Positions 10,131 through 20,559 of a DNA stretch of 64,000 nt are shown here, one piece after another. Under the pieces are notes generated by a model. It worked only from the letters and a program-made list of their open reading frames with translations, did no database searches and had not been told where the DNA came from. Positions within the stretch are counted from its first letter, which is position 1. The number at the start of each line of letters is the position of its first letter. Both the position numbers and the translations under genes were made by a program. This DNA is from Sphingobacterium alkalisoli (GTDB lineage: Bacteria; Bacteroidota; Bacteroidia; Sphingobacteriales; Sphingobacteriaceae), in the NCBI RefSeq assembly GCF_005049105.1, contig NZ_SUKA01000006.1:186001-250000 (forward strand). The letters are read 5' to 3'.

Positions 10131-10170
10131 AAGAAAGAAGAGGGAACCAGCTGGTCCCCTCTTCTTTCTT
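10131..10170. terminator. Bidirectional intrinsic terminator
   Basis: An 18-bp stem with one mismatch encloses a 4-base loop (AGCT). One arm is A/G-rich (AAGAAAGAAGAGGG) and the other C/T-rich, so each strand ends in a pyrimidine-rich run. It sits between the convergent S9 peptidase and the minus-strand DUF5695-like gene and can stop both. Confidence 0.85.
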
Positions 10171-10212
10171 AATCATTTCAGGCTATTACATTAAATCCAA
10201 ATAACCTAAATA

Positions 10213-12918
10213 CTACCCTTTCTTTTTGAGCACGATTGATGTTGAGGTTTTAGGGATTATATACCTTCCTAAACTATCCTTTTCGCTGTCTGGAATAATA
10301 TAACCTGATTCTTCGTTAATATTAAGCAGAAAATTATTGATAAATTCAGTGCCTCCCAACTCCAATGTAATGGATTTAGATTTCTTATCAAATATAAATT
10401 TGTTGACTTCTCCAGCATCTAGATTTATCCACGCTTCTTCAGAGGCAAAGAAAATTCTGGCCTTCGAAGCTGTCTTAATTTCTACATGTATATTGTTTTT
10501 GTTTTCTACGAGATTTCCACTGAATGCCAGCCAACCAAATTCCGGATGATCGATGACATAGGTTCCAGAATTAACAGCGTATCCATAGAAACCTGATCCA
10601 TAGTCTCCTGAAATACCATCGTTGGCTAATGTGGAAGGGTAGGAGTGAAATGCAGCGGGACCAAAACCGTCTTCGGTAACGTTTGCTAGGGCTCCCATCA
10701 TGCCTGCATGACCTACACGTAATAGGTAAAAGTCATCCGGATTGCTGCGGTATTCGGTAAGTACCGGAATAGCGTTAAGAGCAGATCCATAATGATGTAG
10801 TTGTCTTTCAATTCGAGAAAGCTTACCTCCGTATACAAAATCCCAATATCTTCTGGCGCTACCATGGTATCCCCAGTGTGGAATATTGGGCGCATAGGCC
10901 AAAATTGCATTGAGCGTTACTTGCGCCTTATCATCGAAGCCGAAATAACGAGACCATAGGTAAACTTCTTCCTGACCAGTAGAATCCCAAGGCATCTCGC
11001 TGCCAAACGGGTAATTTAATGTTTTCCAATGCATTGCGCGGTCTCTCATCAACTTCTCTAAATGATTGGCCCAATCATCTAATCCTTCGCGACGAAGATC
11101 ACTTAATGTAATGAGAAAGATGCTGCCTTCCATTTGTCCGAATTGCGCATAATGGGGCGCAAACTCCACCATCGCAACGACCGTACGATAAGCCCTTTCT
11201 AGATGGGTTTTCCACTGGTCTTCGGGGATAAGATTGTTGTAATTGCGTGCTAGGCGATATAACACCCAATGGGCAGCAGTTACGTGTGGATAATTATATG
11301 ATCTTCCGATATTGTCAGCTTCTTTTTTCGGCCAGGCAGACCATGTTTTATAATTGATTGAATCACTGTATGTTCCTTTAGGAAAAGAATCTGGTTCATA
11401 ATAAAATAAACTTTTTACAACGCCATACTGTTTATCGCCACTGCGATGTTGTATCCGGTTAAACATGGTTTCATCAGCGAATCGTTTGAGCTTGCTGATT
11501 TCCTGTGGATTGGGTTGAAGTATTTGTTTCATCATTGCCGCCAACCAGCTTGCAGCACCGGCCTCGTCACTTAGCCCGGCATACCAAGCTCTAGATTCCT
11601 GTGTTATAAGACGTTTTTCTTCGTAATCGTAAGAGATGACCGATGGCGATCTGCCAAATAAGTCAGTTGGATTTTCATACCATTGTTGGGTGGTTAGGAA
11701 GTTTCCTAAATCATTTACAACGTCCTTCTCAGACTTTATAACTTTATAATTTATACTTTGTTTACTCCCATCAGCATATGTTACCGTGACGCGTGATCTT
11801 CCCCAGGTGTTGCCCTCTACGATGTACTGTGTCCAGCCATTTTTGGTGTTTTTTAACTTTTTAAGAGAAAGGCTATTGGCGGGATAGATTTCGATATCCT
11901 TGATGCGCTGTACATGTTTGATGAAAAGTTTTGCCGGGGCATCCATGGCGATTAGGTAGCCTGGAGCTCCTACCGCGACTGGCCGTTTCTTCTCTATCAG
12001 TTTGTTTTCCACCTGTTTAATATTAGGAGATAGGACGAAGCGAAGCGCAAAATCTTTGGATTCTCCTTTTTTTAACGTTGTTGCCGTCGGTTTATTCCAT
12101 TGTTCGACACCGGCCCAATCTGTTTGTGCATAGGCTTTGGAGTGAATAACCCATTCATGAAAACCTTCAAACGTAATGCTTTTTGGGGTAGGATCTGTGT
12201 TGAGAGGATTGTACGCTTCAAATGGGGTATTAACAAGAGGTAATACGAGTAAAGACTCTCCAAGTCCGTGAAGCCTGTTTACTTGAAGATATCCCGCATC
12301 GAGACCAATGTAAGGGTCAAAAAAGAGATTGTCGTGATGTGCTACGTCTAGAGACTTCCAATCCATGTTGTTATTGAAAATCATGGGTATACCAAGTCCT
12401 CCTATTTCTATATCATCGGTCGTGTTATTCTCTATATGAAAACGAAGCACAAGATCTTCATCAAGACGTTCCCATATACGGACAACTTTTAGGGGAATTT
12501 CATTTAGGGTCGAGGTGATGTCAGCTTTTGATAATTGCCCAGCCTCGGTTTCCAGCGGTATGACGTCTTTTCTGTTCTCTGCAGAAGAATATTTCACCCA
12601 AGTATTATCTTTGCGTTTAAGAGCGATATTGATGTCTCCCAGATGGTAAAAACTATTTTTAGCGCGTTTAAGTAACAATTCGTCGGGGGTATAATCGAAA
12701 GATGTATCACCGTTTAGTTTTAGCTGGGTAACTGTCTGTGATGCTTTAGCGAGCTGGAGAACGAGTTTATTTACTTGAAAGTCAAGATAACCTTTGCTTA
12801 GATCTATTGTCTGCGGGCGACTTTCAAATCGATCCCACGGTCCTGTCTGGGAATAGCTATATGTGGTAGGTAACCACGTCACTATTGCGGATAGTATTGT
12901 TATGTATAGTTTCATCAT
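10213..12918 (-). CDS. Large secreted protein, DUF5695-like (probable glycoside-active enzyme)
   Basis: This 901-residue protein has a signal peptide (MMKLYITILSAIVTWLPTTY, cleavage before about residue 25). The N-terminal half looks beta-rich; the C-terminal half (about 400-780) has helix-rich, aromatic segments such as HVTAAHWVLYRLARNY and WGYHGSARRYWDFVYGGK, like alpha/alpha-toroid carbohydrate-active enzymes. I associate it, tentatively and from memory, with DUF5695 of Bacteroidota. It is transcribed divergently from the GH43 gene next door, which fits a role in glycan degradation in the periplasm. No catalytic residues can be named with confidence. A polysaccharide lyase or hydrolase are both possible. 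Confidence 0.6.
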   Translation of the reverse strand: MMKLYITILSAIVTWLPTTYSYSQTGPWDRFESRPQTIDLSKGYLDFQVNKLVLQLAKASQTVTQLKLNGDTSFDYTPDELLLKRAKNSFYHLGDINIALKRKDNTWVKYSSAENRKDVIPLETEAGQLSKADITSTLNEIPLKVVRIWERLDEDLVLRFHIENNTTDDIEIGGLGIPMIFNNNMDWKSLDVAHHDNLFFDPYIGLDAGYLQVNRLHGLGESLLVLPLVNTPFEAYNPLNTDPTPKSITFEGFHEWVIHSKAYAQTDWAGVEQWNKPTATTLKKGESKDFALRFVLSPNIKQVENKLIEKKRPVAVGAPGYLIAMDAPAKLFIKHVQRIKDIEIYPANSLSLKKLKNTKNGWTQYIVEGNTWGRSRVTVTYADGSKQSINYKVIKSEKDVVNDLGNFLTTQQWYENPTDLFGRSPSVISYDYEEKRLITQESRAWYAGLSDEAGAASWLAAMMKQILQPNPQEISKLKRFADETMFNRIQHRSGDKQYGVVKSLFYYEPDSFPKGTYSDSINYKTWSAWPKKEADNIGRSYNYPHVTAAHWVLYRLARNYNNLIPEDQWKTHLERAYRTVVAMVEFAPHYAQFGQMEGSIFLITLSDLRREGLDDWANHLEKLMRDRAMHWKTLNYPFGSEMPWDSTGQEEVYLWSRYFGFDDKAQVTLNAILAYAPNIPHWGYHGSARRYWDFVYGGKLSRIERQLHHYGSALNAIPVLTEYRSNPDDFYLLRVGHAGMMGALANVTEDGFGPAAFHSYPSTLANDGISGDYGSGFYGYAVNSGTYVIDHPEFGWLAFSGNLVENKNNIHVEIKTASKARIFFASEEAWINLDAGEVNKFIFDKKSKSITLELGGTEFINNFLLNINEESGYIIPDSEKDSLGRYIIPKTSTSIVLKKKG

Positions 12919-13311
12919 TATTTTTTTTGCAAAATATGATTCTTCTTTTAGAAGAAAGGCTCATATTTTAACTGATTTTTATTAATTATTGATATTGAAA
13001 CTTAAACGTTCCACTGTAGTTACTCCCCAATTTCAACATAGTTATCCGTGGTGGGTAGTTTTTCGAGCATATAAACTATTTGGATAGTAAACTGTATTTA
13101 CGATTAAACTTTAATTTCCACAGAATGAAAAAGAACTTATAAGTGGGTTTATCTGTACGTTAGCTTGAAATACACAAGAGAACAAGTAAAGAAAGCTGTT
13201 CTATAAATCTAATTTTTGTTATGTTAATATTCGATTGGTATTCATTAAAATATAAAAACAATTCTTGCCTATATCAAAGTATCTTGCAATGTCGTTACAA
13301 TAACAAAATTT
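12919..13311. other. Divergent intergenic region (393 bp)
   Basis: This spacer separates the divergent DUF5695-like and GH43 genes and must hold both promoters. It is AT-rich. A near-match to the Bacteroidota -7 element (TA-T-TTTG, spacing one base short) lies on the minus strand close to the 12918 start. No clear -33/-7 pair was found, and no gene or RNA is evident. Confidence 0.4.
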
Positions 13312-16300
13312 ATGAAGCAGATTTTTAAAGTCTTGATCTTATTTCTGTGCAGTTGGGTGAATTTGAGCCACGCACAGCAGCTAAAGAAGCACCAGCAGCC
13401 GGGCCATTTAAATCCTATCCTGCCAGGCTACTTTGCTGACCCGACCATAAAGAAGATAGGTGATACGTATTATATCTATGCTACTACCGATGGCAATGGT
13501 TGGGGGGCAGGACCATCGCAGGTGTGGACATCTGAAGATTTTATAAATTGGACCATTCAACCGATGAATTGGCCGAATACCCATTGGTATTGGGCCCCGG
13601 ACATGACCAAAGGATATGACGGCAGATATTATCTGTATTACAGCCAACCCGTGGAGATTTTCGGAGCGGTCTCCGATAGCCCGGTAGGACCGTGGGAACC
13701 TTTGGTGCCGAATGGAAAGTCTATTATTCCCAATTATATGATTCCAGGAGTTATCACCTTAGATGCACAGACATTTACCGATGACGATGGCAAGATGTAT
13801 ATGTACTGGGGGACCTGGGGTATCTATCCAGATCACGGATGTGCAGTAGGATTGCTCAATCACGATATGAAGAGCTTTGAGAAAATCGAATTAATACCCA
13901 ATACCGTAGCTATAGATTTCTTTGAGGCGCCTTATGTATTCAAACGTAACGGAGTTTACTATTTTATGTACTCATCCGGTCATTGTGAGGATCATTCTTA
14001 TCGGGTACAGTATGCCAAAAGCAAGGTAGGCCCTATGGGACCGTTCGAATATCCAGATCACAATCCTATTTTGGTCACTAATACCGACGGTACGATTCAC
14101 GGACCTGGTCACCATAGTATTTTGGAAGTTGATGGACGTTATTTTATTGTCTATCATAGACACAATAATCCCCATTCAGGAGGAGGATTCCACCGTCAGG
14201 TCGCAATAGATGAGCTTTTTTTTAACGCTGATGGTGACATTAAAAATATTGTTCCGACACATGAGGGAATTAAAGATTTGTCAAAACCCACTTCTTATCC
14301 GGAAGATAGAGCTTTTGGCAAATCGATAGAAGTTTCTTCCTATTATAACGATGACTTCAAACCTTCTTTTGCAGTTGACGATAATAACGGAACGCTATGG
14401 AGAGCAAAAGAAAATCAGCAACCTGCTTGGATAAGTGTTGATTTGGGTAAATCAGAGGATGTGCAGACGGTGGAGATTCAGTTTGAATACCCCACATATG
14501 CCTATCAGTATACGCTCGAAACATCGGAAGATGGTGAGTATTGGACAACATTTGCTGATCAATCGGTAAACAATCGTTGGGCTAGTCCGGTACTGGAGCA
14601 CGGTAAAGCAAAGGCACGCTATGTACGTTTGAAAATATGGAATACCCAACTGCCCGGGTTACCTCGTGGTGTCTGGAATATCAGTGTTTACAATGATCGA
14701 TTAAAGAAAGAGACAATTTGGTCAGCACCACAGTCTATGCCGTCAACAAAGCAGGTTTTAGGTAATTTGATCCATTTGCAGGCTTCGGATTATCGGGAGG
14801 GACAGCGACTATCGACGATTCAAAATAAGGGTTTGCTCGGTGAGGAGCTGAAGAGCGAACAACAGGTGCTGGTTAAGCAGTACCAAGGTAAGCAAGCTTT
14901 TTTCTTTGATGGTTCTGTTTCATTTCGCTCCACCTTTGGTGTACCGCAATCCCTTGAAGGTAATAGTCCGTACACGGTAGCCATGTGGATAAACAACCCT
15001 TCGGTAGATCGACTTGAGCATGTACTGACTTGGTCCAAAGGAAGCCAAGATATGACCAGGGCGATATTTGGTGTTGGCAGTGATCCCCAAAGAGGGGCTG
15101 TTGTGCATGGTTCTTGGCCAGATTTGGGTTATAAAACCTTTCCTGTAGCAGATCAATGGCATTATGTAGTTATTGGTTTCGATGGGTATATGGAACGCAT
15201 TTATGTCGACGGTATTATGCAAAGCGAACAAAATCGCATGTTGTATGTCCGTGGTGGTGATGCATTTGTTGTCGGTGCTTCAGATCTATTGGATAATAAC
15301 TTTAGCGGTTATTTGGCAGACTTGAAGGTTTACAATGAAAATATGCCTGTAGAGGTAATAAAAGACCGATACGCGGCGGAGTCCGAGACGACTGGGTATT
15401 TTGCTATTCAAACTGATGACCTGGATCTGGGGCCGATTACTCTTTTAAAAAATCACGGATCGGTCAATGCGACGGCCATTTCTATCGATGGTGCTGTAGT
15501 AAGGATTATCGGTCAGCGAACCGCTTTGGAAATAAATAGACTTCAACACCCTTTATTACAAAGGGTGTTGGCTAAAGAGAACTATACGTTGGAGTTCGAT
15601 CTTTTTGATGGAAAGAAATGGAACCATTATATGCTTATTCACCGTCAGGGTAAAGCTGTATGTTTTAAAAATGGTGAATTGGGTAATTTAAGAGATTTGA
15701 AAAAGCTATTTGCGATAGAAGATCAGTCGATCTTCTTTAAAACAGCTTTTCATTTTTTTAATGCCTATGAAGAGGGGTTTTCAGCGGGCCAGGCTACAGC
15801 ACGTTATCGTATTTGGCAGGAAAAATCAATGAATAGTTTAACTGTTTATACACCTTCGCTGTTTATCGAACCGTATTATGTCAATGATAAAGATGTTTTT
15901 GTACAGGTTGAAGAAGATAAGAAGGGATTGTTGTATCTATTCTCCTGCGGCGGGATCAGCTCCGGCTGGGTGAAGCAGTCGTATTATCTTTTTGATAAAG
16001 CGGAGGATTATTCCGCAGTTCGGATTTATGCTAAAGACGAATTTGGCAATGTCAGTAAGGTATTGGAAGCCGCTGCGAATGTCGCAAAACCAACACTTTT
16101 GCCAAATATAGATGTAGGAGGAATATTTAGATTCCCCGAGGGAAAAATTCCGTTTTGGGATGGTTATCAGGTGAGTTCATACTCGGATAGTACCCAGACA
16201 GTCATTAATCTAGATCAACAAGTTTGGCGCATAGGATCGAAACATACGAAATGGGGCGATAATGACCTTGTGCCACCATTTGTTTACAAGGAACTGCAAG

Positions 16301-16722
16301 GTGATTTTACGGTAGAGGTTAAGGTCAGGGATGTAACAGGATTGTCCACTCAGGCCCGCTCATCCAGCGAAGCCGGCATTATGATTCAAGATGTAGATGA
16401 CCCGTTATCCTATATAAACAATACAATTTTGACAGGTTGGAACTTGGGCAATTTAGCACGAAGCGTTGGTCCTCGTATCCATCGCGAAGGAAATACCGGT
16501 ACAGGATTGATATTCGACTCGTTCATCCAAATACAACGGTCAGGGAAATATTTCTACCTGCGGTCTTCGAAAGACGGCAAGACATGGACAAACTTACCGA
16601 ATACTCCTTTTGTACGAGAAGATCTGAACGGGCGTACACTAAAAGTAGGCCTTTACCAGATCGCGACAAACAATCAGGAAGGGTTTGGCGAATTTGAAGA
16701 GGTTAGGATTTATCTTAGATAG
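13312..16722 (+). CDS. Multidomain GH43 glycoside hydrolase with F5/8-type CBM and LamG-like domains
   Basis: The protein has 1136 residues and a signal peptide (cleavage near SHAQQ). The N-terminal five-bladed GH43 domain (about 30-330) shows the three expected acids: D43 in YFADPT, D151 in TLDAQTF and E205 in FFEAPYVF. A galactose-binding-like F5/8 type C domain follows (about 335-465), then a LamG/concanavalin-like domain (about 530-690), a linker domain, and a C-terminal jelly-roll of the DUF1349 type (about 915-1136). Likely activity is arabinosidase, xylosidase or galactosidase on a plant or host glycan. The ATG at 13312 is followed at once by a good signal sequence. It is oriented like the downstream susCD operon, about 660 bp away. 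Confidence 0.85.
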   Translation: MKQIFKVLILFLCSWVNLSHAQQLKKHQQPGHLNPILPGYFADPTIKKIGDTYYIYATTDGNGWGAGPSQVWTSEDFINWTIQPMNWPNTHWYWAPDMTKGYDGRYYLYYSQPVEIFGAVSDSPVGPWEPLVPNGKSIIPNYMIPGVITLDAQTFTDDDGKMYMYWGTWGIYPDHGCAVGLLNHDMKSFEKIELIPNTVAIDFFEAPYVFKRNGVYYFMYSSGHCEDHSYRVQYAKSKVGPMGPFEYPDHNPILVTNTDGTIHGPGHHSILEVDGRYFIVYHRHNNPHSGGGFHRQVAIDELFFNADGDIKNIVPTHEGIKDLSKPTSYPEDRAFGKSIEVSSYYNDDFKPSFAVDDNNGTLWRAKENQQPAWISVDLGKSEDVQTVEIQFEYPTYAYQYTLETSEDGEYWTTFADQSVNNRWASPVLEHGKAKARYVRLKIWNTQLPGLPRGVWNISVYNDRLKKETIWSAPQSMPSTKQVLGNLIHLQASDYREGQRLSTIQNKGLLGEELKSEQQVLVKQYQGKQAFFFDGSVSFRSTFGVPQSLEGNSPYTVAMWINNPSVDRLEHVLTWSKGSQDMTRAIFGVGSDPQRGAVVHGSWPDLGYKTFPVADQWHYVVIGFDGYMERIYVDGIMQSEQNRMLYVRGGDAFVVGASDLLDNNFSGYLADLKVYNENMPVEVIKDRYAAESETTGYFAIQTDDLDLGPITLLKNHGSVNATAISIDGAVVRIIGQRTALEINRLQHPLLQRVLAKENYTLEFDLFDGKKWNHYMLIHRQGKAVCFKNGELGNLRDLKKLFAIEDQSIFFKTAFHFFNAYEEGFSAGQATARYRIWQEKSMNSLTVYTPSLFIEPYYVNDKDVFVQVEEDKKGLLYLFSCGGISSGWVKQSYYLFDKAEDYSAVRIYAKDEFGNVSKVLEAAANVAKPTLLPNIDVGGIFRFPEGKIPFWDGYQVSSYSDSTQTVINLDQQVWRIGSKHTKWGDNDLVPPFVYKELQGDFTVEVKVRDVTGLSTQARSSSEAGIMIQDVDDPLSYINNTILTGWNLGNLARSVGPRIHREGNTGTGLIFDSFIQIQRSGKYFYLRSSKDGKTWTNLPNTPFVREDLNGRTLKVGLYQIATNNQEGFGEFEEVRIYLR

Positions 16723-17383
16723 GGATACACCATTTAAAGTTAGCAGGAGTACAAAAATCGTAAATATGTAAATACTTTGATGAAAAGGCGGACCAAAACG
16801 GCATATTATGTGCTTGTTGGACGGATAATCTGAATGACGTCCAGTACATATGTCGGTTTAGTCTGAAAGGAACAACTGGTCATCCGGATGTGTTAGTTGT
16901 CAAAAGTTAATTTTTGACCGACTATTCTTCGTGTAAATAGTGTTTTGTTTCATAAATAAATGTGGGCCTGCTGAAGACATATTCAGTAGGCTTTCTTGTA
17001 TCGATATGGATTAGCAGTAAACCTAATTTTTTAAAGTTTTTGTAAAGGATAAAGTAGGTTAAAAAATGGTTTTAATAGGCGAATATCGGATGATAAAATA
17101 TGTCATTTTGACGTTACATTTGCTATATAACTAATTGATAACGTATCTGTTTGTGATGAGCATGATTACAGTTCTAGACTGAGTTTACGTCACATAGATC
17201 GATTTTTTTAAAACTTTTAAATTATTGATATAATGAAAACATAGTATGCTATAATACATTTTGGATATTAGTTTATTCATTGTTGTACGTCAGATGTGAT
17301 TTTTATTCTGCTTATTGAAGTTCAAAAGAGCAACAATATAACTAGATGCAATTAACCTAAATTTTAACAAACATAATTAACGC
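16723..17383 (+). other. Long leader region upstream of susC (661 bp)
   Basis: No open frame of note is present. The first part carries a terminator-like hairpin at 16966-16997. The rest (17000-17383) is strongly AT-rich and should hold the promoter of the susC operon. No ECF sigma or anti-sigma gene, or hybrid two-component regulator, lies next to susC, so how this promoter is switched is not evident. An E. coli-like TATAAT at 17250 is probably fortuitous. Confidence 0.5.
16966..16997 (+). terminator. Probable intrinsic terminator after GH43
   Basis: A 10-bp stem, GCCTGCTGAA with TTCAGTAGGC (one G-U pair), has a 6-base loop and is followed by TTTCTT. It lies 243 bp after the GH43 stop codon and would end that transcript before the susC promoter region. 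Confidence 0.65.
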
Positions 17384-20300
17384 ATGAAAAAAATGTATCT
17401 ACTTAAAATCTTGAACGTTTTTTTGATTTTTTTAGTATTCTGTCAACATGACTTGATTGCTCAGTCTGTTGTAATTACGGGAAAGGTCAGCAGTTCACAA
17501 GGAAATCCTTTATCAGGAGTGACCATAAAGGAGAAAGGAGGGACCGGTGTCACCTCGACAAAAGAAGGGGGACATTTTACGATTAGTATTTCGGGACTTG
17601 GGAAAAGTCTTGTTTTTACTTCTGTAGGGTATATAACCAAGGAGGTCGCAATTTCTAGCAGTAACGAGGTTAGCGTTATTCTAGATGAAAACTCTTCTGA
17701 TATGGATGAAGTTGTTATTATCGGATATCAGAATATACAGCGACGGAAAACCACAGGTGCTATTTCTACAGTAAAAGGGAAAGACTTTGAAAATACGCCT
17801 TATGCTACTTTTGACGCAATGTTACAGGGACGTGTGGCAGGTCTAGCGGTGATGAGCACGTCTGGAGAACCAGGCACAAACAATATTGTGAATATCCGCG
17901 GTAGTAGTAACCTTGGGCTTGCTAATAATGTGATCTCTGCTCCATTGTATGTAATTGATAATATTATTTATGATGTGAATGATTTTGGTTCAGCATACGG
18001 AGCCAACCCTCTACAATCTATAAATCCGAACGATATTGAGTCTGTTGATATCTTAAAAGATGCATCTGCTTCTGCCATCTATGGAGCCCGTGCGGCTAAT
18101 GGTGTTATTATTGTCAAGACAAAAAGACCGTCTACAGGTAAGCCAGAGGTTCGTGTGTCCGCCTATGCTGGGATCGCTGATATGCCAGCGATGAAACCCA
18201 TACAGGTAGGAGCTGCTGAGCGTCGATTGAAAATGAATATGCTGTATGTTGGAGGACAAGATCAATGGTTTGCAAATAACCAGATAAGTATGATGTTGAC
18301 TGATAGCCTCAATCCCGCCTTTAATAATAATACAGATTGGCAGGGACTGTTCTTGAGATCGGCACAGATCAACAACATTAATGCTAGTGTAGGCTCCTCG
18401 TCTGATCGCTTTACGTATCGTTTTTCTGCACAGCGATATTACGAAGAGGGTGTTATGATTGGGTATGAAAATGATAATATTACTCCCCGCTTGCTTTTAC
18501 AAGTGAGACCTACGGATAATGTTGAAATAGAAACCAATCTATTCGCTGGTATTACGCGAGCCAAACACGGTTCCGGGGAGGGGGTGTATGGAAGTAAATA
18601 TCCGTTTACGACCTGGGGATTTCCATCTTCATTTTGGCAAATTACCGATGTCGAAGAAGGAGTGTATACTGGACGGTACGACGATCTGATGGATAATGAT
18701 CGTACAACAAGTATTAATGGTAATACGGCCGTGACCCTTAAAAAGGTATTTGTACCAGAGCTATCTTTTCGTACACAATTCTCTTACAACATTAATAATA
18801 ACACACGTGATCTTTTTCAACCAGCCTTGATCACAAGTAATCGTAGGAATTGGGCAAGGAGTTGGGTTTATCAAAATCAGCGATGGGAGTTGGAAAGCTT
18901 CTTTAATTATAATAAGACGTTAAAAGAAATTCATAATATTTCGGGAGTTCTAGGGTATGGTATGGAACAAAATAATACCAACAATCGTTATCTATCTGGT
19001 TATAGTGACAACAGTTCCGTCGTAAAGTCCATTTCGGGAATCTCCTCCGGATCTGATCTTTACGGATGGAGTGATTTACAAGAAAGGGCACGGGTATCGG
19101 TCTTCGGTCGTCTGAGTTATGATTATAAAGGTAAGTATCTTGTGTCAGGAAGCTATCGTCAGGATGCATCGTCGCGCTACAGCAGAGACAACAGATGGGG
19201 GATTTTTCCGGCTATATCGGCTGGTTGGATTCTAACAGAAGAACGTTTTTTTGAGCCTTTGAAAAGTGTAGTGTCATTTCTGAAGTTCCGTTCTAGTTAT
19301 GGTTTGACCGGTCTAGATCCTGGAAGTTATTATGCGCAGTATATGACTTTAGGTTTTAATGGAAATTATGAGGGAGCCAGACTGGACAATGGAGATAATG
19401 TGGCTATTAATACCTATAATGGAGTGGGTGTTACCTATCCAAACTATGGGGGGGCGGCATCCGCGTCCAGCATAAAATGGGAACGTACACCACAGTTTAA
19501 TATTGGTTTTGATGCTAATTTTATAAAAGATCGTATTAATGTAACTGCAGATTATTATATCAGAAATTCCCAAGCGATGGTTTTTGAGTCACAAGCACCA
19601 TTGACCACTGGTTTCTCCGCACTGACTAATAACTTTGTCGATATACGGAATTCAGGAGTAGAATTAACAATTAATACATTTAATCTGCGACCAGAATCCG
19701 CGTTTCAATGGAATACCAATTTCAATATCGCTTTCAATAAGAACATGGTTACCAAACTTCCTAATGGGGGGCGTGAGTTTCGAACAGGTCCCCCATGGAT
19801 GGAACGGACGTTGAATGTAGGTCAACCTCTATTTCCGTTCCAAGTATGGAAAGTAGATGGTGTCTTTGCTACAGATGCAGACGTACCCATTGATCCTTTG
19901 ACAGGAAACCGCTTGCGAAATGGATTGACGGGACAATATTATAAAGCAGGAGATCCCGCACCCCAAGATATAAACGACGATTATATTATCGATTATCAGG
20001 ATAAAGTTTCTATGGGTGATCCAAATCCGAAAGTCACGGGTGGTTTTACAAATTTCTTTTCATATAAGGGATTTACCCTGCAGGTGCTTATTACATTTAT
20101 TCAGGGTCGTAGTCTTTGGAACGGATATCTTTCCGATAGACTACAAGATGCAGGATCGGCCTCATTATTTAGTACATGGGGAAGTAACTCTGCTATCGCG
20201 GGTGACTTCAACGTTTCCGACTTCTGGTTACGTCCAGGCGATCAGGCTCGTTATCCCAATCTATTTTCCAATACGGTTGAGAACTGGCATATTGCACAGG

Positions 20301-20548
20301 ATTATTTCGTAGAAAATGCCAGTTTCGTCCGACTGAAAAATATTCAGTTTGGATATTCTTTGCCGCAAAGTTTGGCTAGTAAGTTGAAACTTAGATCGCT
20401 GAGGGTGTTTGGGATGGTAGATAATCTCTATATCAAATCGTGGTCAGATACACCAGATCCCGAGGCCGTGGAACCTAATGGTTACTCGACAGGTAATGGT
20501 TATCCTATACCAAAGAAATTTACTGTAGGTATTGATTTACTCTTTTAA
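17384..20548 (+). CDS. SusC/RagA-family TonB-linked outer-membrane transporter
   Basis: The 1054-residue protein has a signal peptide (to about LIAQS), an N-terminal carboxypeptidase-regulatory-like domain (about 28-115, VVITGKVSSSQGNPLSGVTI), a TonB plug domain (about 125-240, with GRVAGLAVMSTSGEPG and VNIRGSSNL) and a C-terminal beta-barrel ending in KKFTVGIDLLF with the usual terminal aromatic residue. It imports oligosaccharides or peptides across the outer membrane with its SusD partner, encoded 11 bp downstream. It lacks the extra N-terminal signalling (STN) domain, so it is not itself an anti-sigma-linked sensor. The ligand is not known. Confidence 0.95.
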   Translation: MKKMYLLKILNVFLIFLVFCQHDLIAQSVVITGKVSSSQGNPLSGVTIKEKGGTGVTSTKEGGHFTISISGLGKSLVFTSVGYITKEVAISSSNEVSVILDENSSDMDEVVIIGYQNIQRRKTTGAISTVKGKDFENTPYATFDAMLQGRVAGLAVMSTSGEPGTNNIVNIRGSSNLGLANNVISAPLYVIDNIIYDVNDFGSAYGANPLQSINPNDIESVDILKDASASAIYGARAANGVIIVKTKRPSTGKPEVRVSAYAGIADMPAMKPIQVGAAERRLKMNMLYVGGQDQWFANNQISMMLTDSLNPAFNNNTDWQGLFLRSAQINNINASVGSSSDRFTYRFSAQRYYEEGVMIGYENDNITPRLLLQVRPTDNVEIETNLFAGITRAKHGSGEGVYGSKYPFTTWGFPSSFWQITDVEEGVYTGRYDDLMDNDRTTSINGNTAVTLKKVFVPELSFRTQFSYNINNNTRDLFQPALITSNRRNWARSWVYQNQRWELESFFNYNKTLKEIHNISGVLGYGMEQNNTNNRYLSGYSDNSSVVKSISGISSGSDLYGWSDLQERARVSVFGRLSYDYKGKYLVSGSYRQDASSRYSRDNRWGIFPAISAGWILTEERFFEPLKSVVSFLKFRSSYGLTGLDPGSYYAQYMTLGFNGNYEGARLDNGDNVAINTYNGVGVTYPNYGGAASASSIKWERTPQFNIGFDANFIKDRINVTADYYIRNSQAMVFESQAPLTTGFSALTNNFVDIRNSGVELTINTFNLRPESAFQWNTNFNIAFNKNMVTKLPNGGREFRTGPPWMERTLNVGQPLFPFQVWKVDGVFATDADVPIDPLTGNRLRNGLTGQYYKAGDPAPQDINDDYIIDYQDKVSMGDPNPKVTGGFTNFFSYKGFTLQVLITFIQGRSLWNGYLSDRLQDAGSASLFSTWGSNSAIAGDFNVSDFWLRPGDQARYPNLFSNTVENWHIAQDYFVENASFVRLKNIQFGYSLPQSLASKLKLRSLRVFGMVDNLYIKSWSDTPDPEAVEPNGYSTGNGYPIPKKFTVGIDLLF

Positions 20549-20559
20549 ATAATAAAGTC

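Noticed and set aside
17160..17180. A short match (GATTACAG) between the guide after unit 59509 and the susC leader
   Set aside because: Only about 10 bases agree and the 5' half of the guide does not match.
17250..17255. TATAAT upstream of susC as a -10 box
   Set aside because: Bacteroidota housekeeping promoters use TAnnTTTG; the sequence is in AT-rich DNA where TATAAT is expected by chance.
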